From Pseudovirgaria hyperparasitica (Eukaryota; Ascomycota; Dothideomycetes; Acrospermales; Acrospermaceae): a DNA stretch of 64,000 nt. The stretch spans positions 1,113,501 through 1,177,500 of the forward strand of contig NW_022985560.1 in the NCBI RefSeq assembly GCF_010093815.1. Direction: 5' to 3'. A program made the translations under genes and the position numbers. Within the stretch, counting starts at the first letter, position 1, and each line of letters starts with the position of its first letter. The notes under the pieces are model-generated. The model was given only the letters and a program-made list of their open reading frames with translations, did no database searches and had not been told where the DNA came from. Positions 11,355 through 22,749 of the stretch are shown here, one piece after another.

Positions 11355-11810
11355 AAGATCCGAGCAGTTAGCTAGAGGGAAAGGGAAGGGAGAGAGGACG
11401 GAATAGAGAAGCCAGTGCGAAATGAAATAAAATGAGATGAGATGATAAAGAAAGAGAATGGATGGGATGGTGGTCTAGAGCGCATCGTCTCGCCTCCCGT
11501 CCCGGCCCCGGGCCTAGGTCTAAGCGTAGGCGTAGGAAGATAGAGAAGTGAAAGACGAAGTAGATAGAGAACGAGAAGGAGGAGTACAAGGAGAAGAAGG
11601 AGAGGGAGAACAAGAACACGGGGCAAGAAAAGAACAAAAGGAAGACAGATAAGAAAGACAAAAGGGCGACGAAGAAAAGAATCAAGAAAGGAAGGAATCT
11701 AGAAAATCCCACAACACCCCCAGAAAAGAAGAAGAAAAGAAGCAAAAAAACACGGAAGACGAAAGAACCGGGAGAGGCAAGGCAAGGCCAGGAGAGAGGG
11801 GTGCCCAAAG
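11355..11810. repeat. Long purine-rich (GA) tract on the plus strand
   Basis: Two nearly pure purine stretches, about 11370-11460 and 11540-11810, are made of GGGAAAGGGAAGGGAGAGAG-type and GAAGAAAAGAAG-type sequence. A GC-rich island near 11490-11520 separates them. The complementary pyrimidine strand gives a Leu/Phe/Ser chance frame. Such mirror-rich purine tracts can form triplex DNA (known property; not tested here). Confidence 0.75.
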
Positions 11811-13279
11811 AGCATAAATAAAGTTTAAGATAAATCAGCGATGGGCGTACGTAGTAGGTAGGTAGGGCACAAGGACATATACATACAGTACATACACACA
11901 TGACATGAGGCAGCAGTACATACATAAGCATCGCGCCCAAGATCTGCGCAAACGATTGGCGTAGCATGTAGATCGGGAATCTCATCCATTTCAAGCCTTT
12001 CATTCCTTCATTCATACACACATACATACTTACATCAGAACAGGATAGAGAGCACGAGGACCACACGCCCGGTAGAGACGATTGGGCAGCGAGAGATTTG
12101 GCGCGAAAGAATGCATGATGCGGGCTGCACCGCGTTATGCATGCACCGTACGCATGCACGCGCGAGTCGTGGTGGAGGAGGAGGATGGGGTGAAGGAGGG
12201 TAGAGGAGGGGGTGGAGGGTAGTGTGGCGCTGGGCGAGATGCATACTGGCTTGCATGCTGCATGGAGGTGGAGTTGGGTGTGGAGGTGGAGGTGCATGTG
12301 GGTGAAGTTATGATGGTGGATTTTGGGGGGGGGGGAGTTAGATGATAGAGGGTAGATAGGGACACGAATGGTGGGAGTGAAGGGGCTATTATTAGCATTA
12401 ATTACTGCCTGCAGGAGAGAAGGTATATAGGTAGTAGATATGTATGTAGGGTGGTGTGTATCAGATTAGGAGTCGGAAGGTTTGATGAGAGGTCTAAAAG
12501 TAGAAGTGCACTGACTGCGACGTATTCTGCACTGACTACGTCTTTCCTCGTATCCAGTAGTGGTGACGCTGGAGGCTGGAGGCTGGAGGTTGAGGGCTGA
12601 AGGTAGGGGTTTAAGACTGAAGTGAACGACGTTTGTTATTGTTTACTGTTATGCCTAATGTCGTTGTTCGACGACAGGGGGTAGGTAGCCACGCAGAACC
12701 AATCACACCCCACGTATTACCCATCCCAGTCCAGTCCACAGGCGCACTACCCATCCCAGCCCGTGTATCACATGTCACAACATCGCATCTCCGCAAACCT
12801 GCATGCACATGCCGATCCAAACTCCCCTCGCCATCACAACTTCCATCTCACCCATCGCCATCCAAGTTCGCAATCGCAGTTCGCAATCGCCAAGCCCCTT
12901 GAGATCCAAGATCACATTCAGATCCAAGATCAAAAAAACACGCACCATACCCTCCCAAGTATCAAGCGAGTAACACACCTAGATCGTTGACAGATATCCC
13001 CCCGGATCTCCCCCAACCCGCCCGATCGCCATCTCCATCTCAGATCGATCTCCAAACCTGTCTTCCCCAACCTATACTTCCAAACTACACCATCCTTATC
13101 CCAAACTATACCGTTCACCATCCATACATACTCGTACAGCAAGTGTATACTACTAGTAGTGCCTCCCACAGCCCAGTCATCCACACGAAACACGAACCCC
13201 CCCAAATACACAAACAGTCCAATCAGCAGATGCGAGGTGTACCTCCGCGTTCTTACACCAATGAATACATACGCCATAC
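11811..13279. other. Gene-poor stretch with G-run
   Basis: Repeat-rich intergenic sequence: CATACATACA-type units at 11878-12035, GGAGG/GGTGGAGG-rich sequence at 12165-12300, and an unbroken run of 11 G at 12325-12335. No gene is recognised. Confidence 0.45.
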
Positions 13280-13372
13280 AGACCAGAAACGCCCCCCCTT
13301 GGCCCCCGGTCCCCCCGGTCCCCCCGTTCCCGTCTTTCAAGCTGACACACACACTCTCACACACACACACAA
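13280..13372. other. C-run cluster (G-quadruplex/i-motif candidate) and CA repeat
   Basis: C runs of seven, five, six and five occur between 13292 and 13325, separated by TTGG, GGT and GGT. The minus strand therefore has at least four G runs of five or more with short loops, the standard pattern for a G-quadruplex. A CACACTCTCACACACACACA-type repeat follows at 13343-13372. Confidence 0.75.
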
Positions 13373-14287
13373 GCTACGAATTCTAGGTCGTTACGTTACC
13401 TTACCCGGCACGGGCGACGGGCCAGGGGCCCAGGGCAGCCGATTGGGCGTGCGGGCGTGCCATGATACGCTTCGTGACGGGGTGTGTTTGGAGGTGGTGG
13501 GTGGTAAGACCGCCCAATTGATGATTAGTGTTCGGTTCGATTCGATTTGGTGTGTGTTCTAGAGGTTTCGGGGGTTTCGGGGGGGGTGGTTTTGTTGTGG
13601 ATGGAGGTAATTAGGTAGTTGAGAGAGATAATAGAGTGAAATAGATGAAGGAAGGAATTGGGGGCCTAGATTATCGAGGGCTCGGGAGATTTGGGTAGGC
13701 ACTCAGGCATCGTTGATTGTGGTATTTGGTTAATGGGGGTGTAGTCACGATGATGATAATGTTGAGATGTTGACGTTGATAATGTGTATTAATTGCTAAT
13801 AGACTGCGTACGTGTACGCAGCTGCCTCCCAAGTCCCAAGTCCCATCTCAAGTCCCAAGTCTGAGTCCTGCTCTCTCGCATCCATCCATTCATCCATCCA
13901 TCCATCCATCCATCCAGAGCGCCTGCCCAGTGCCCAGTAACAAACAACAGAGAGAAAGAGAAGAACAATATGTTCGAACCAAACCAAGCTTCGATTCGTA
14001 GAACTGTGTCAACCGCCCATGCATGCCATGGGGGACTTTGCTGCATGTGTGCTGCTGCTGCTGCTCTCCTCTCCACCTTTATACATGTCCATCAAGAATG
14101 TCGAAACAGAAAAAGTAAAAAAACTCAGCCGCCCATTTGTGTGAACCTTGAAGAAATAAGAAACCCGTAGTGCTCGTAAACCTCGGCTTTTTTGCAGAAA
14201 AAAACATATAATACAGTTGCGCCTGTCGTACATCATATACATCACTCGTCCACAACACACGACGCCCTCATGGGCCCCTCATGCCGG
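13373..14287. other. 3' flank of the WOPR gene
   Basis: Probable long 3' UTR plus intergenic sequence on the minus strand. It includes a G-rich patch at 13565-13592, a CATC repeat at 13879-13917 and a GCTGCTGCTGCTGC run at 14051-14065. No other gene is recognised. Confidence 0.45.
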
Positions 14288-15781
14288 TTATGATGGCAGG
14301 TAGCCGTCGCTGTAGTTACCGGCCATCATCTGACTGAATGCAGGCTGGTATTGGCTCATGTGGCCTGCCGAGTACGACAGCGGTGTCAGGCCGCCACCGT
14401 TGTGGCTGCCAATGTCCGCTCGAGCACCGCCAAACGGTGACCCAGTCGCCATGGGGGTAAAGGTCTGTATCATTGGCGTTTGCTGAGACCAGTGGCCGCC
14501 AGTTGGTGTCCAGAAGCCGTCTTGCGCGACAGGTGTCTGCCCCACTGGGTAGTAGTGTAGCGGCGGGGGTGCTTGCAGCGGCTGCATGCTTTGATGACTC
14601 GGAGAATACTGTGGCCAATGGTGCGCTTGCATATCCGCGTGGCGCATATGGTGCTGGAACCGGATCGGGTCATCCATCGGGTTGTCGGGGTTGTTTTGGA
14701 ACTTTTGCATGTTCAGGAGATCAAAGCGAGGCTGGATCTCGCCAAACTTTGCATCCTCGCTCATGCGTGCGAGTTTGCCGAAGAGGACGTCTTCCAGCTT
14801 GTAGTACGCAATAATGTGGTGCACATTGCCCTTGTACTCCACACTGATCGTCTTCTTGACCAGTCCGTCGCTCTTGAAGTTGTAAGAGTCCGTCAACGAT
14901 CCGCAGAGACGTCGACGCTCAGGCTCGGGTATCGTAAGGGCAATGTCGTTGGGGTTGAGTACTGGGGCAGCCTGGTCGCCGCTCACTTCATCGTACTCGT
15001 CCACGCCGTCGTCGTCTGATCGCTTGCGCTTCTTGATCGCCTTCTTCTTCTCACCAGGCTTGTGATCCTTCTCCTCCACCTCGCGGTAGATGAGGAAGTT
15101 GGGCAATAGTCGACTCGGACTCCATGAGACACCGTCTGTCCAGCGCTTGATGCCGGACGCGTTCTCCTCAAACACGAAAACGTGTCCGCTGCGGATCACA
15201 TCTTCGCGCTCGCGGTCGTACGCACGGCGGGGCATGTGCCGAAGCTTGCCTTGGAGACAGCCTTCCAATAGTTGCAAGGCCTCGTACGTCGATCCAATGA
15301 AGCCCTTCCAGGTCGGCTCGAGCTTCTGCTCAGCAGAACGGGTGCCACGGGACTTTGTCCGCAGAGTTGACCGCGAAGGGGAAGGTGTGGGAGGAAGGGT
15401 AGCTTGACGAGGCAACGGCTCGACTCTTGGTTGTATGGCTTGGTTGTTAGATGGATGGGCCGAGTCCATCCGCGGGTTCAAGGGAGCTGGGTTTGCCGAG
15501 GGATGCGAGGTCACGTAGGCATTTGCGGGCATGTGCAGACCTGGTGTTGACGGGAGAAGCTCTGTTTTGGCATCTACGCCGTCATGGTAGCGAGAAGGAC
15601 TGTTCATATAGCTGACCCGTGGGATAGGCTCGTACGGTGATCCAGCAGTGTCAACGGCCGACAGCCATGGTTCGTTGGATATGACCGATGATGCTGGTGA
15701 GCTGAAGCCATTGCATCGAATGTCCTCGTAGGCCATTCGTTTTGCCGGGCGGGGCTGGGAGTACATGTTTGATGAGTCCAT
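14288..15781 (-). CDS. WOPR-domain transcription regulator (Gti1/Pac2 family, Wor1/Ryp1/Sge1-like)
   Basis: Sequence-specific DNA-binding master regulator. Relatives control white-opaque switching (Wor1), yeast-phase growth (Ryp1), and effector expression and conidiation (Sge1). A single exon of 497 codons starts at ATG 15781 (MDSSNMYSQPRPAKRM); the frame stays open upstream but has no earlier ATG. The WOPR domain spans about residues 156-340. Its first half reads WKGFIGSTYEALQLLEGCL, then PRRAYDRERE, SGHVFVFEENASGIKRWTDG and VSWSPSRLLPNFLIYREVE. A basic KKKAIKKRKR linker follows. The second half has RLCGSLTDSYNFKSDGLVKK and HHIIAYYKLEDVLFGKL. A 155-residue disordered Pro/Ser-rich N-terminal extension is longer than in the classic members as I know them. 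The C-terminus is Gln/His/Met/Pro-rich, as is usual for these activators. The gene stands alone in about 31 kb. Assignment to Wor1/Sge1 rather than the Pac2 branch is an inference from motif wording. Confidence 0.93.
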   Translation of the reverse strand: MDSSNMYSQPRPAKRMAYEDIRCNGFSSPASSVISNEPWLSAVDTAGSPYEPIPRVSYMNSPSRYHDGVDAKTELLPSTPGLHMPANAYVTSHPSANPAPLNPRMDSAHPSNNQAIQPRVEPLPRQATLPPTPSPSRSTLRTKSRGTRSAEQKLEPTWKGFIGSTYEALQLLEGCLQGKLRHMPRRAYDREREDVIRSGHVFVFEENASGIKRWTDGVSWSPSRLLPNFLIYREVEEKDHKPGEKKKAIKKRKRSDDDGVDEYDEVSGDQAAPVLNPNDIALTIPEPERRRLCGSLTDSYNFKSDGLVKKTISVEYKGNVHHIIAYYKLEDVLFGKLARMSEDAKFGEIQPRFDLLNMQKFQNNPDNPMDDPIRFQHHMRHADMQAHHWPQYSPSHQSMQPLQAPPPLHYYPVGQTPVAQDGFWTPTGGHWSQQTPMIQTFTPMATGSPFGGARADIGSHNGGGLTPLSYSAGHMSQYQPAFSQMMAGNYSDGYLPS

Positions 15782-17430
15782 TTGATCGGTTGAGAGTGTA
15801 CGCGGGTGGTCCTGAGGAGAAGTGTTGCCTGAAAGCAACAGCTGCGTACGATCCAAAGGTAGTCGTAGGTTTTTTTGTTCTGTTTTGCCGTGTCAAGAAG
15901 ACGAGCACGTACTGTCGGCAGTGTCAGTATAGAAGAGAGACTGTATAAAGAACAGGCAAGCACCTACTCGCACAACACCAATGGCTAGTGGAGGGGATGT
16001 AGCAAGACACAGGTGTCAATTGGTATATAAGGTCCGAACGAGGAGTTGAGAATGTACTTCTCCACAAGAACAAGAGTGAAGTACTTGTCTGGGGGGTATA
16101 TATTGTGTATGAGAGGCTGTCAAGTGGATGGCAGGATCGACCAAAAGTCCAGGATGTTCCCTTGTATAGAGCGATAGGATAGTGGGGACAAGGGATGAGA
16201 TGATGGATATCTTAATCTGAGCAGGTCGTGACGATTCCGTCGCACGCGGTTGGTGGGAGACTGGGGAGGGGGGAATTGCCTGGAAGAGTCCGGATAGATG
16301 ATTAAGAGTCGAAAAGACGATACTGCTCGTATTATGTGTGTGTGGCGAGAGGGGAGATATAAGGGTGGTCTGGGATCAATTGATGCGGGAAGCAGGACGA
16401 CGACCCAGTCGGAAACGTCCTAGACAATTCCTTTGGAATGAAAGTTTGGGTCTGCAGGGTTGAAGCCGAACGAAAGCAAACGGTGGGGCAACAGCTGGAA
16501 GAAGGCTCAAACAAGACGAGGTCGGGGTGTGTGTGTGCTAGGTAGGGTGATGATGGAGGTCCAAACAGCGACGACGGCGGCCGTGCGGGAGAGCTCCGGA
16601 AACGACAGCGTGGAACAAGTCAGTCCCTGATTGAAGACTGGGGCTTGTGCGGTGAATAGGGTTTGTGTTGTTACAGCCCAATGCTGGTGGTCTGCGGTTT
16701 ACGGCGTGGCTAGAGCGCCGAAGCAGACGGGTAGATGCATGGACTGAGCGTGAGCTTTCTTGCCAGAGGGTCTGACGGACTGCTACAGTGCTAGCCAACA
16801 GTCAAGGGGAGAGGGAGAGAGAGCGAGAGGCTGGAGCAGACTCAGCAGAAAGAGAGAGCATGGGATCTGGTTACCGCTTAGGACAGAAAGTGGCCTGAGT
16901 TCTGGGCGGCTTGGTTGCGTGCGTGCGTGAGAAGAGAGCAGCAGATGCCAGCAGGAATGATGAGCATTTCGAGCTAGGTCCCTGAAGGAGCCAAGAGTGG
17001 TTGTCTTTTGGGCTGAATGATCGCAGGCCTTCCATACCCAACATGCATGCAGCAATTGCCAGTTAGCTTGGTTGCCGGGCCTAGGTGTATGCGAGGAATG
17101 AATATAACGCTAGAACCAGGAGAGAGAAAGTTGGACGGTGGGCGCTCCTCGTAGCGTGGTAGGGCTGCCACAGAATGAATCGCCATAGAATGAGGTCGAG
17201 AGTTGCGGAGCTTTACCTGGTTGTGATTCGCTGATGTCTTGTCTGGTCTATGAGGAGGACGAGGGGGAGGGGGGGAGGGGGGTCACGATGAGGGAGAAGG
17301 ACATGGCGCTGATCAGTTGTGGAACTAGCTCTTCGGCACATCTCTCGATAGCGCCCAGCAGAAAGTGAGAGTAAGGTCGAGGTGCTAGCTGCTCCAAAGT
17401 ACGCTTGCCTTCTCTTTGGGCTTGTTGAAT
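15782..17430 (-). promoter_or_regulatory. WOPR proximal upstream region / probable long 5' leader
   Basis: About 1.65 kb between the WOPR start and the LINE target site. No gene is recognised. It includes a TATATA-like patch at 16088-16102. Three long G runs at 17262-17282 (5, 7 and 6 G separated by single A) are a G-quadruplex candidate. Genes of this family often have long leaders (family knowledge); no transcript boundary can be seen here. Confidence 0.5.
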
Positions 17431-17448
17431 TTCCTTAATCTGGTTGGT
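17431..17448. repeat. Target-site duplication, left copy
   Basis: TTCCTTAATCTGGTTGGT is identical to 25085-25102. It lies exactly where TTGG repeats and then RIP-mutated sequence begin. Confidence 0.88.
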
Positions 17449-19149
17449 TGGTTGGTTGGTTGCTTCATTTACTGCCTAGTAGAGCCCCTAATGGGGCACG
17501 CGGCACTATCTAATATTGGCGAGGCCCTGTATAGCCGATGACCCACTTATTACACGCATTACCGCCCCCGCTTAATGCAGCCTATTAGAACCCTGTCCCG
17601 GCCTCTCGAGCGGGTTTTTAGTCGCATCTTAGCTACCTCGGACTTTAGATTAGTTATTAACCATTACCCCCTAAACGCTATCCCTCGTCTATGATGCACG
17701 CCCCTTCTGATAACCCTGGGTGTAGATTTGGTCCCCGTTTCCACCCGCGCTACCGCTGTTTCCCCCTCCATACGGATCGGTGGATGTATACTAGCCTGGC
17801 CCCTCTTCAGCATTGGGGAGAGTGAGGTTAGGCGCCCTAGTGGTTAGCATGGCCTTAGCCAGACGGAGAGTATAATGCTCATTTATGTCGCGGGTAGCTC
17901 CTTTAGGCATAGCTTTCCCCGGGGATTCCTTTGGGATAGCTCCCTACTAAATCCTCCGTGCTTAACTACTAGGCCAGTCGTAGGTGCTATCGTTTCTCGC
18001 CTACTAGTAGAGATTCTTAAGCGTAACTGCGGCTAGGGGTTCACATTATTCATTTGCCGTTCGGTTCTATGCCCTATGTATCCTCTGTCTCTATACGGTG
18101 GCATTAGGTGGCGCGGGTATAGATGGGAGTTTTGGCGCTAGGCGTCGCCATGTGCGATCTATACCCTCCGCTGTCCTCTAGGTCGGCGTTAGAGGTGGAT
18201 GTTTTATAATTACTTACCGTAGTATCGGTTATGTATCCCTAAAACGGGCGTGATTTAGTCCTATATACGGGTACTAGGGCGTGTGTTCCTAGGCTCTCCT
18301 TATTGGTGGCCCGGGAGCACGTGTCTATAGCTATTAGGCTAGGGCTTCCCTCTTAATAGGTGTAGTACTAGCGTTACCCCCTTCGGGATAGAGGTCCTAT
18401 ATTAGATCTCTACTAATATAATAGGTTTATATACTATAAGATGTTAGCATCTAGCGTTAGTATTGCTAAGGTTTTTAAATTAGGTAAACGAATGGTCTTT
18501 ACCTAGTAGGAGTGCTTTTATAGCGGCCATGCCGCGCTAAGTATAGGCTTAGCCTATTATAGTTCCCGGAGCGGTTGGCGTGTCGGACATTCAGCTTTAT
18601 TAGCTCGTTATCTTTTAGTATACTAGTCGTTCTTCTAGTCCTCGTTAACCTACCGGAAGTTCTTTAGAGTATAAGTCCTAAGTATCTAGATAGTAGCTTC
18701 AGCGGCTATCTCTAGGTAGCTTAGTACCTCCCTAAGGTCCGTTATCCGTTTCCTAAAGCCCTTATAGAGGTCCTCTTATATATAGGAGAAGGTATTATAT
18801 TTAAATAAGATATAATAAAGATTTTAAGGGACTTAGGCGTTATAGTAGATATAGAGTAGAGATTCCTTAGCGTCGATACTATGGAGGTATTCTATAGTAC
18901 TTAGTTTACCCGTCCTTATTTAGGTAATAAGACTTTAGATAGCCCGGCTATATGGTTTATAGATGTCTAAGACGTTTACGTCCGGGTCCGGTTAGATACG
19001 TCTAAGTATAGTACTACTATTTTTCGCGGCGTGCTAGGCCTTCGTCTATTAGGTTTAGTTAAAGTCGCGTAGTTTCCTCTTAGACTCTATCCGGGTCTTC
19101 GGAAGGGGTCGTGTCCTAGGTAGAGGGATACCCGGGTCGCTTTTATAGT

Positions 19150-22100
19150 TAGTAGCCCTCTAGCCGGTCGTCTCCTTAGCTAGGATATCGATATATTCGT
19201 TGCCCTCGATCCCGATATAGACTAGGATCTAGTAGACTATTATAGGGTAGCCGATGGTCTACGTAATTTTGTGGAATTCCCTAATATAGAGCTATGCGGC
19301 CTTAGCGCATAGGTTAGTAATAGCTTCGACTAGTCCTCTATTATCCACGTAGATATATACTAGATATAGTCGCTACGTGCGTTATATGATACGAATCGCG
19401 AGTAGGAGGGCGTACGCCTCTCCGTGGTAGACTAAGAACTATTATAGGGGGCTAATATATTCGCTTTCGCACTCCTAGGTTTTATAGAGAAATGCCGCTA
19501 CTCCCACACGGTTATTAATGCCTATACCATCTATATATAGGTGGAGGCCCTATTCCTTAAGAGTGGCGTTATAGCTCTCCCTAGCGCTTTTAGCGTTAGT
19601 ATAGAGTATTGTATTAGGGTAGATACCCTATAGCGAGTTAATAAAAGGCGATCTAACTTTGATGTCGAGGTACCCTATAAGTAGTATACTAAGGCTAATA
19701 TACGTGGCTAGCGGGCTTTACTATACTAGTTAGGTACTGTTTCTTAATTAATTAACGAGGTGGCGTCCCGTTTAGCTTCCTACCATTTATAGGAGTTAGC
19801 TAAGGGCGGCTAACTTAAGGGCTAGGTCGGTAGAGAGCATGTATATCTCTATATTTAGGGCGTCGGCGTTAGTTATTCGGAAGGCTCCGGTAATCCGGAG
19901 ATAAGCCTCCTTTTATATCTTCCGTAGGGCTGTAGTAGCTTCCTTAGCTAGGGCCGTACCTAGTTTATACTACACGGAGTAGTAATAGGTGGCCCGGGGG
20001 AGAATGGTTTAGGTATATATAGTTCGGACGGTATCGGCTCCTACTCCCTACGTGGAGGCCCCGAGTTCCTTTAAGAGATAGCTAGCGCTCTTAAGTCTCG
20101 GGATGATAACCTAGGTGTAATAGGCGAATATAAGGCGGGAGTCTAGCTAGACTCCTAGCACTTTTATCTATTAGGTTAGGGCTAGGGTAGTCTCGCGATA
20201 GGTTATCGCATGGTCGAGGGTGTCTACGGCCTTACGGGCTCTCTTCGAGGGCCTAATAAAGTACATAAGTTAGAATTTACTAGGGTTAAATTTTATCCTA
20301 TAGCGCTTCGCCCATTAGTCGCAAGCGAGGACGCCTACTTATAGGGTAGCTATGGCGTCTTTCCTAGTAGCTCCTCTTACTACTAGGGTGACGTCATCGA
20401 TCTATCCTACCGTAGTTAGATTAGGGATATGGTTACTAAGGGTAACGAGATCTACGTTATAGAGAATGAAGAGTACCGGGGATAATAGAGACCCCTAAGG
20501 GATTCTAACGCTAACCGGGTTACTCCCGGTCTCGTGGTTCGGGAGCCGGAGCTTAGTAGTCCAGTTAGTAAGGAAGCTCGCTATCTACACGTTTATAGTA
20601 CCACCGATCTTTCGTGCTACTAGGTTATCTAGTAGCCTTAGGTGGGATACGTGGTCGAATGCACTACTAATATTAAGAGCTAGAGCTATGACACGCTCGT
20701 CCTTGTTCCATGCTTAGTATATGGTTTTAGTAATGTGGTAGAGGGCCTTGTGTAAGGCCCGTCCCTTTCTTCCCTCTAGGTAGGTAGATAGAAGAATGTC
20801 CTCGTGGTCGAGTAGCTACTAGAGCCTCTCCGCGATTACTACTTTAAGGACTTTATCTAAGTAGTTAAGTAGGGCGATCGGACGGTATCCTTTAACTATT
20901 ATATGGTCTTTCCCGGGTTTTAGGAGGGTAATTGTTACTAAATCCTTAAATAGCGGGGGGTAGTATCCTAAGCTAACGCTAGCGTTAAAACATGTCTATA
21001 TATAGTACATAAGTCTAGTTTCGTAGTGGATTAAGTAGTCCTCCTTTATTAGACATAGTTTAAGTAGATTATTTATAATTTCTATATCTAGCCCTAGGGC
21101 CTTCTTTATTAATAGGCCTCTAATCGCGTGTTCTATTTCTTAGGTCGTGATCCGGGGAAAGTCGAATAGTTAGGGATATACGTTAGTAGTAATGTCCGTA
21201 AGGTCCGCCTCTAGAGGTAGCGGGAAAAAGTTCTTTATAAGGAGGGCTACTTGTTCCTCTAGGGTTTCTACTATCTCGACTAGGTGTCCGTCGTTATCTA
21301 TCTTTATAATAGATAGTAGGCGGGGTTATCTCGTGGCCTTCTTATTATTAAGTCGGTAGATAAACTTCTAGGTACGGTTTATATCTCCTGCGATCTCTTC
21401 GAGGTATATTCGCCATGTTTCGCGGTATTAACGTCGAACTACTTTATGGTATTCTTTAGTAGTAAGCTAGAGGGCCGTAATGGTAACCGCGCTTTCGTCT
21501 CGACGTCGTAGTTTCTTAAGTCTACGGTAGTATCGTCGGGACTAGGTTAGCTTAGCTATCCACCCAATGCGCGACCGAGATGTAATCCGATTTTATAGAA
21601 TGGTATTATAGACTACTTAGACGAGTGCGTCGTGTATCGTGTACGTAAGCTATTTAAGATTAGCGATAGATATAGATATCTAAGTGTCTACCCTAGAAAG
21701 GTAGGCGTTAACTACTTACTAAATAAGAGTTCGCGAGAGAGAAGTCCATCTCTAGGTATACTACTCTTCCGGCGGCTATACTAGAAGTAGTATTATAGTA
21801 TAGAGGGGCTTATAATCTAAGAACTAGTCTAGGGTTTTAACTATAGTTATTTCCGTGTATATATATACTAAGATTAATACTAAATTAATAACGCTACCTT
21901 ATAGGCCCGCCTTTATAGTAGAGCGGGTAATTATCTCTACGGGGAGGCATTAGCGGAGGTTCTTATCTTTAATAATATTAGCTAGGGCGTTTCCCCTTAG
22001 ATTATATAGTCTATAGTACTTAGTTTTATACTTAGGGTCCTAGTCCTTATATCGAGTATTAAAGTCTTCTACTATAACGGTATTAGATTTACGGTACTTC

Positions 22101-22650
22101 GCGAGTTTAACTCGTAGCCTTACAACTATGGCTACGTGTTATTAGTTTAGCTAGTATATTAAGGCGATAAGAATGGGTTTACCTTCGCGGCCGCTCGTAA
22201 GTACTTAGATAGTAGTAAGATAGATACTAGTGTACACCCCTTTCTATATAGAGGTAGCCTATCTCTTAGTAATATAGAGCACGGTTCGTGTCTATTTACC
22301 TTTAGTATAGTTAAAGAGAGCCTAGAAGTATAGGCTTAATTTAATGGTTAGTATGGCTAAGAGGTCTTTCTTCTATTAAATGGTATTAATATATAGCTTA
22401 GATATAGTAACTATGTCGTATTAGGCTATGTTTAGGCTCTTAAGGAAGGCTCTATATATAATAGATAACTAGGTTACATTATATTAGAGTATTTTAATTT
22501 CTATCTAGCCATTAATAGGTTCTAATTCTTTAGAGATCTTACGGTCTATTAGTAGCCTTACGTTATCTATCGCGTCGCTTAGAGGTAATTATAGTACTAG
22601 CGTTACCTCCGGTCGTGTTCGTCGGTATCTTTAGAGATATCGTTACTAGC
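19150..22650 (-). pseudogene. LINE ORF2 remnant: endonuclease, reverse transcriptase, RNase H
   Basis: Limits are approximate. Domain order on the element strand is APE-type endonuclease (about 22,600-21,800), reverse transcriptase (about 21,300-20,200) and RNase H (about 19,450-19,150). The reverse transcriptase keeps short clean stretches such as LRLPNHETGSNPVSV before the GSLLSPVLF motif, which helps place it. Most tryptophan and glutamine codons have become TAG or TAA, as expected from CpA/TpG mutation. No part could be expressed as an enzyme. Confidence 0.85.
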
Positions 22651-22749
22651 TAAGGAGTCTAACTAGGTATTAAAGTCTTCGTCTACTATGCGTTTAATGT
22701 CGGGTTTAGAGGTAGCCTTATAGTAGAAGGGGTCTAACGTGACCGCGCT

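Noticed and set aside
11368-12297. 309-codon minus-strand open frame
   Set aside because: Translation is Leu/Phe/Ser/His low complexity caused by the purine tract and by CATACA and GGAGG repeats; no domain and no splice structure.
12987-13562. 191-codon plus-strand open frame
   Set aside because: Pro/His/Thr-rich translation of C-rich and CA-repeat DNA, without family features.
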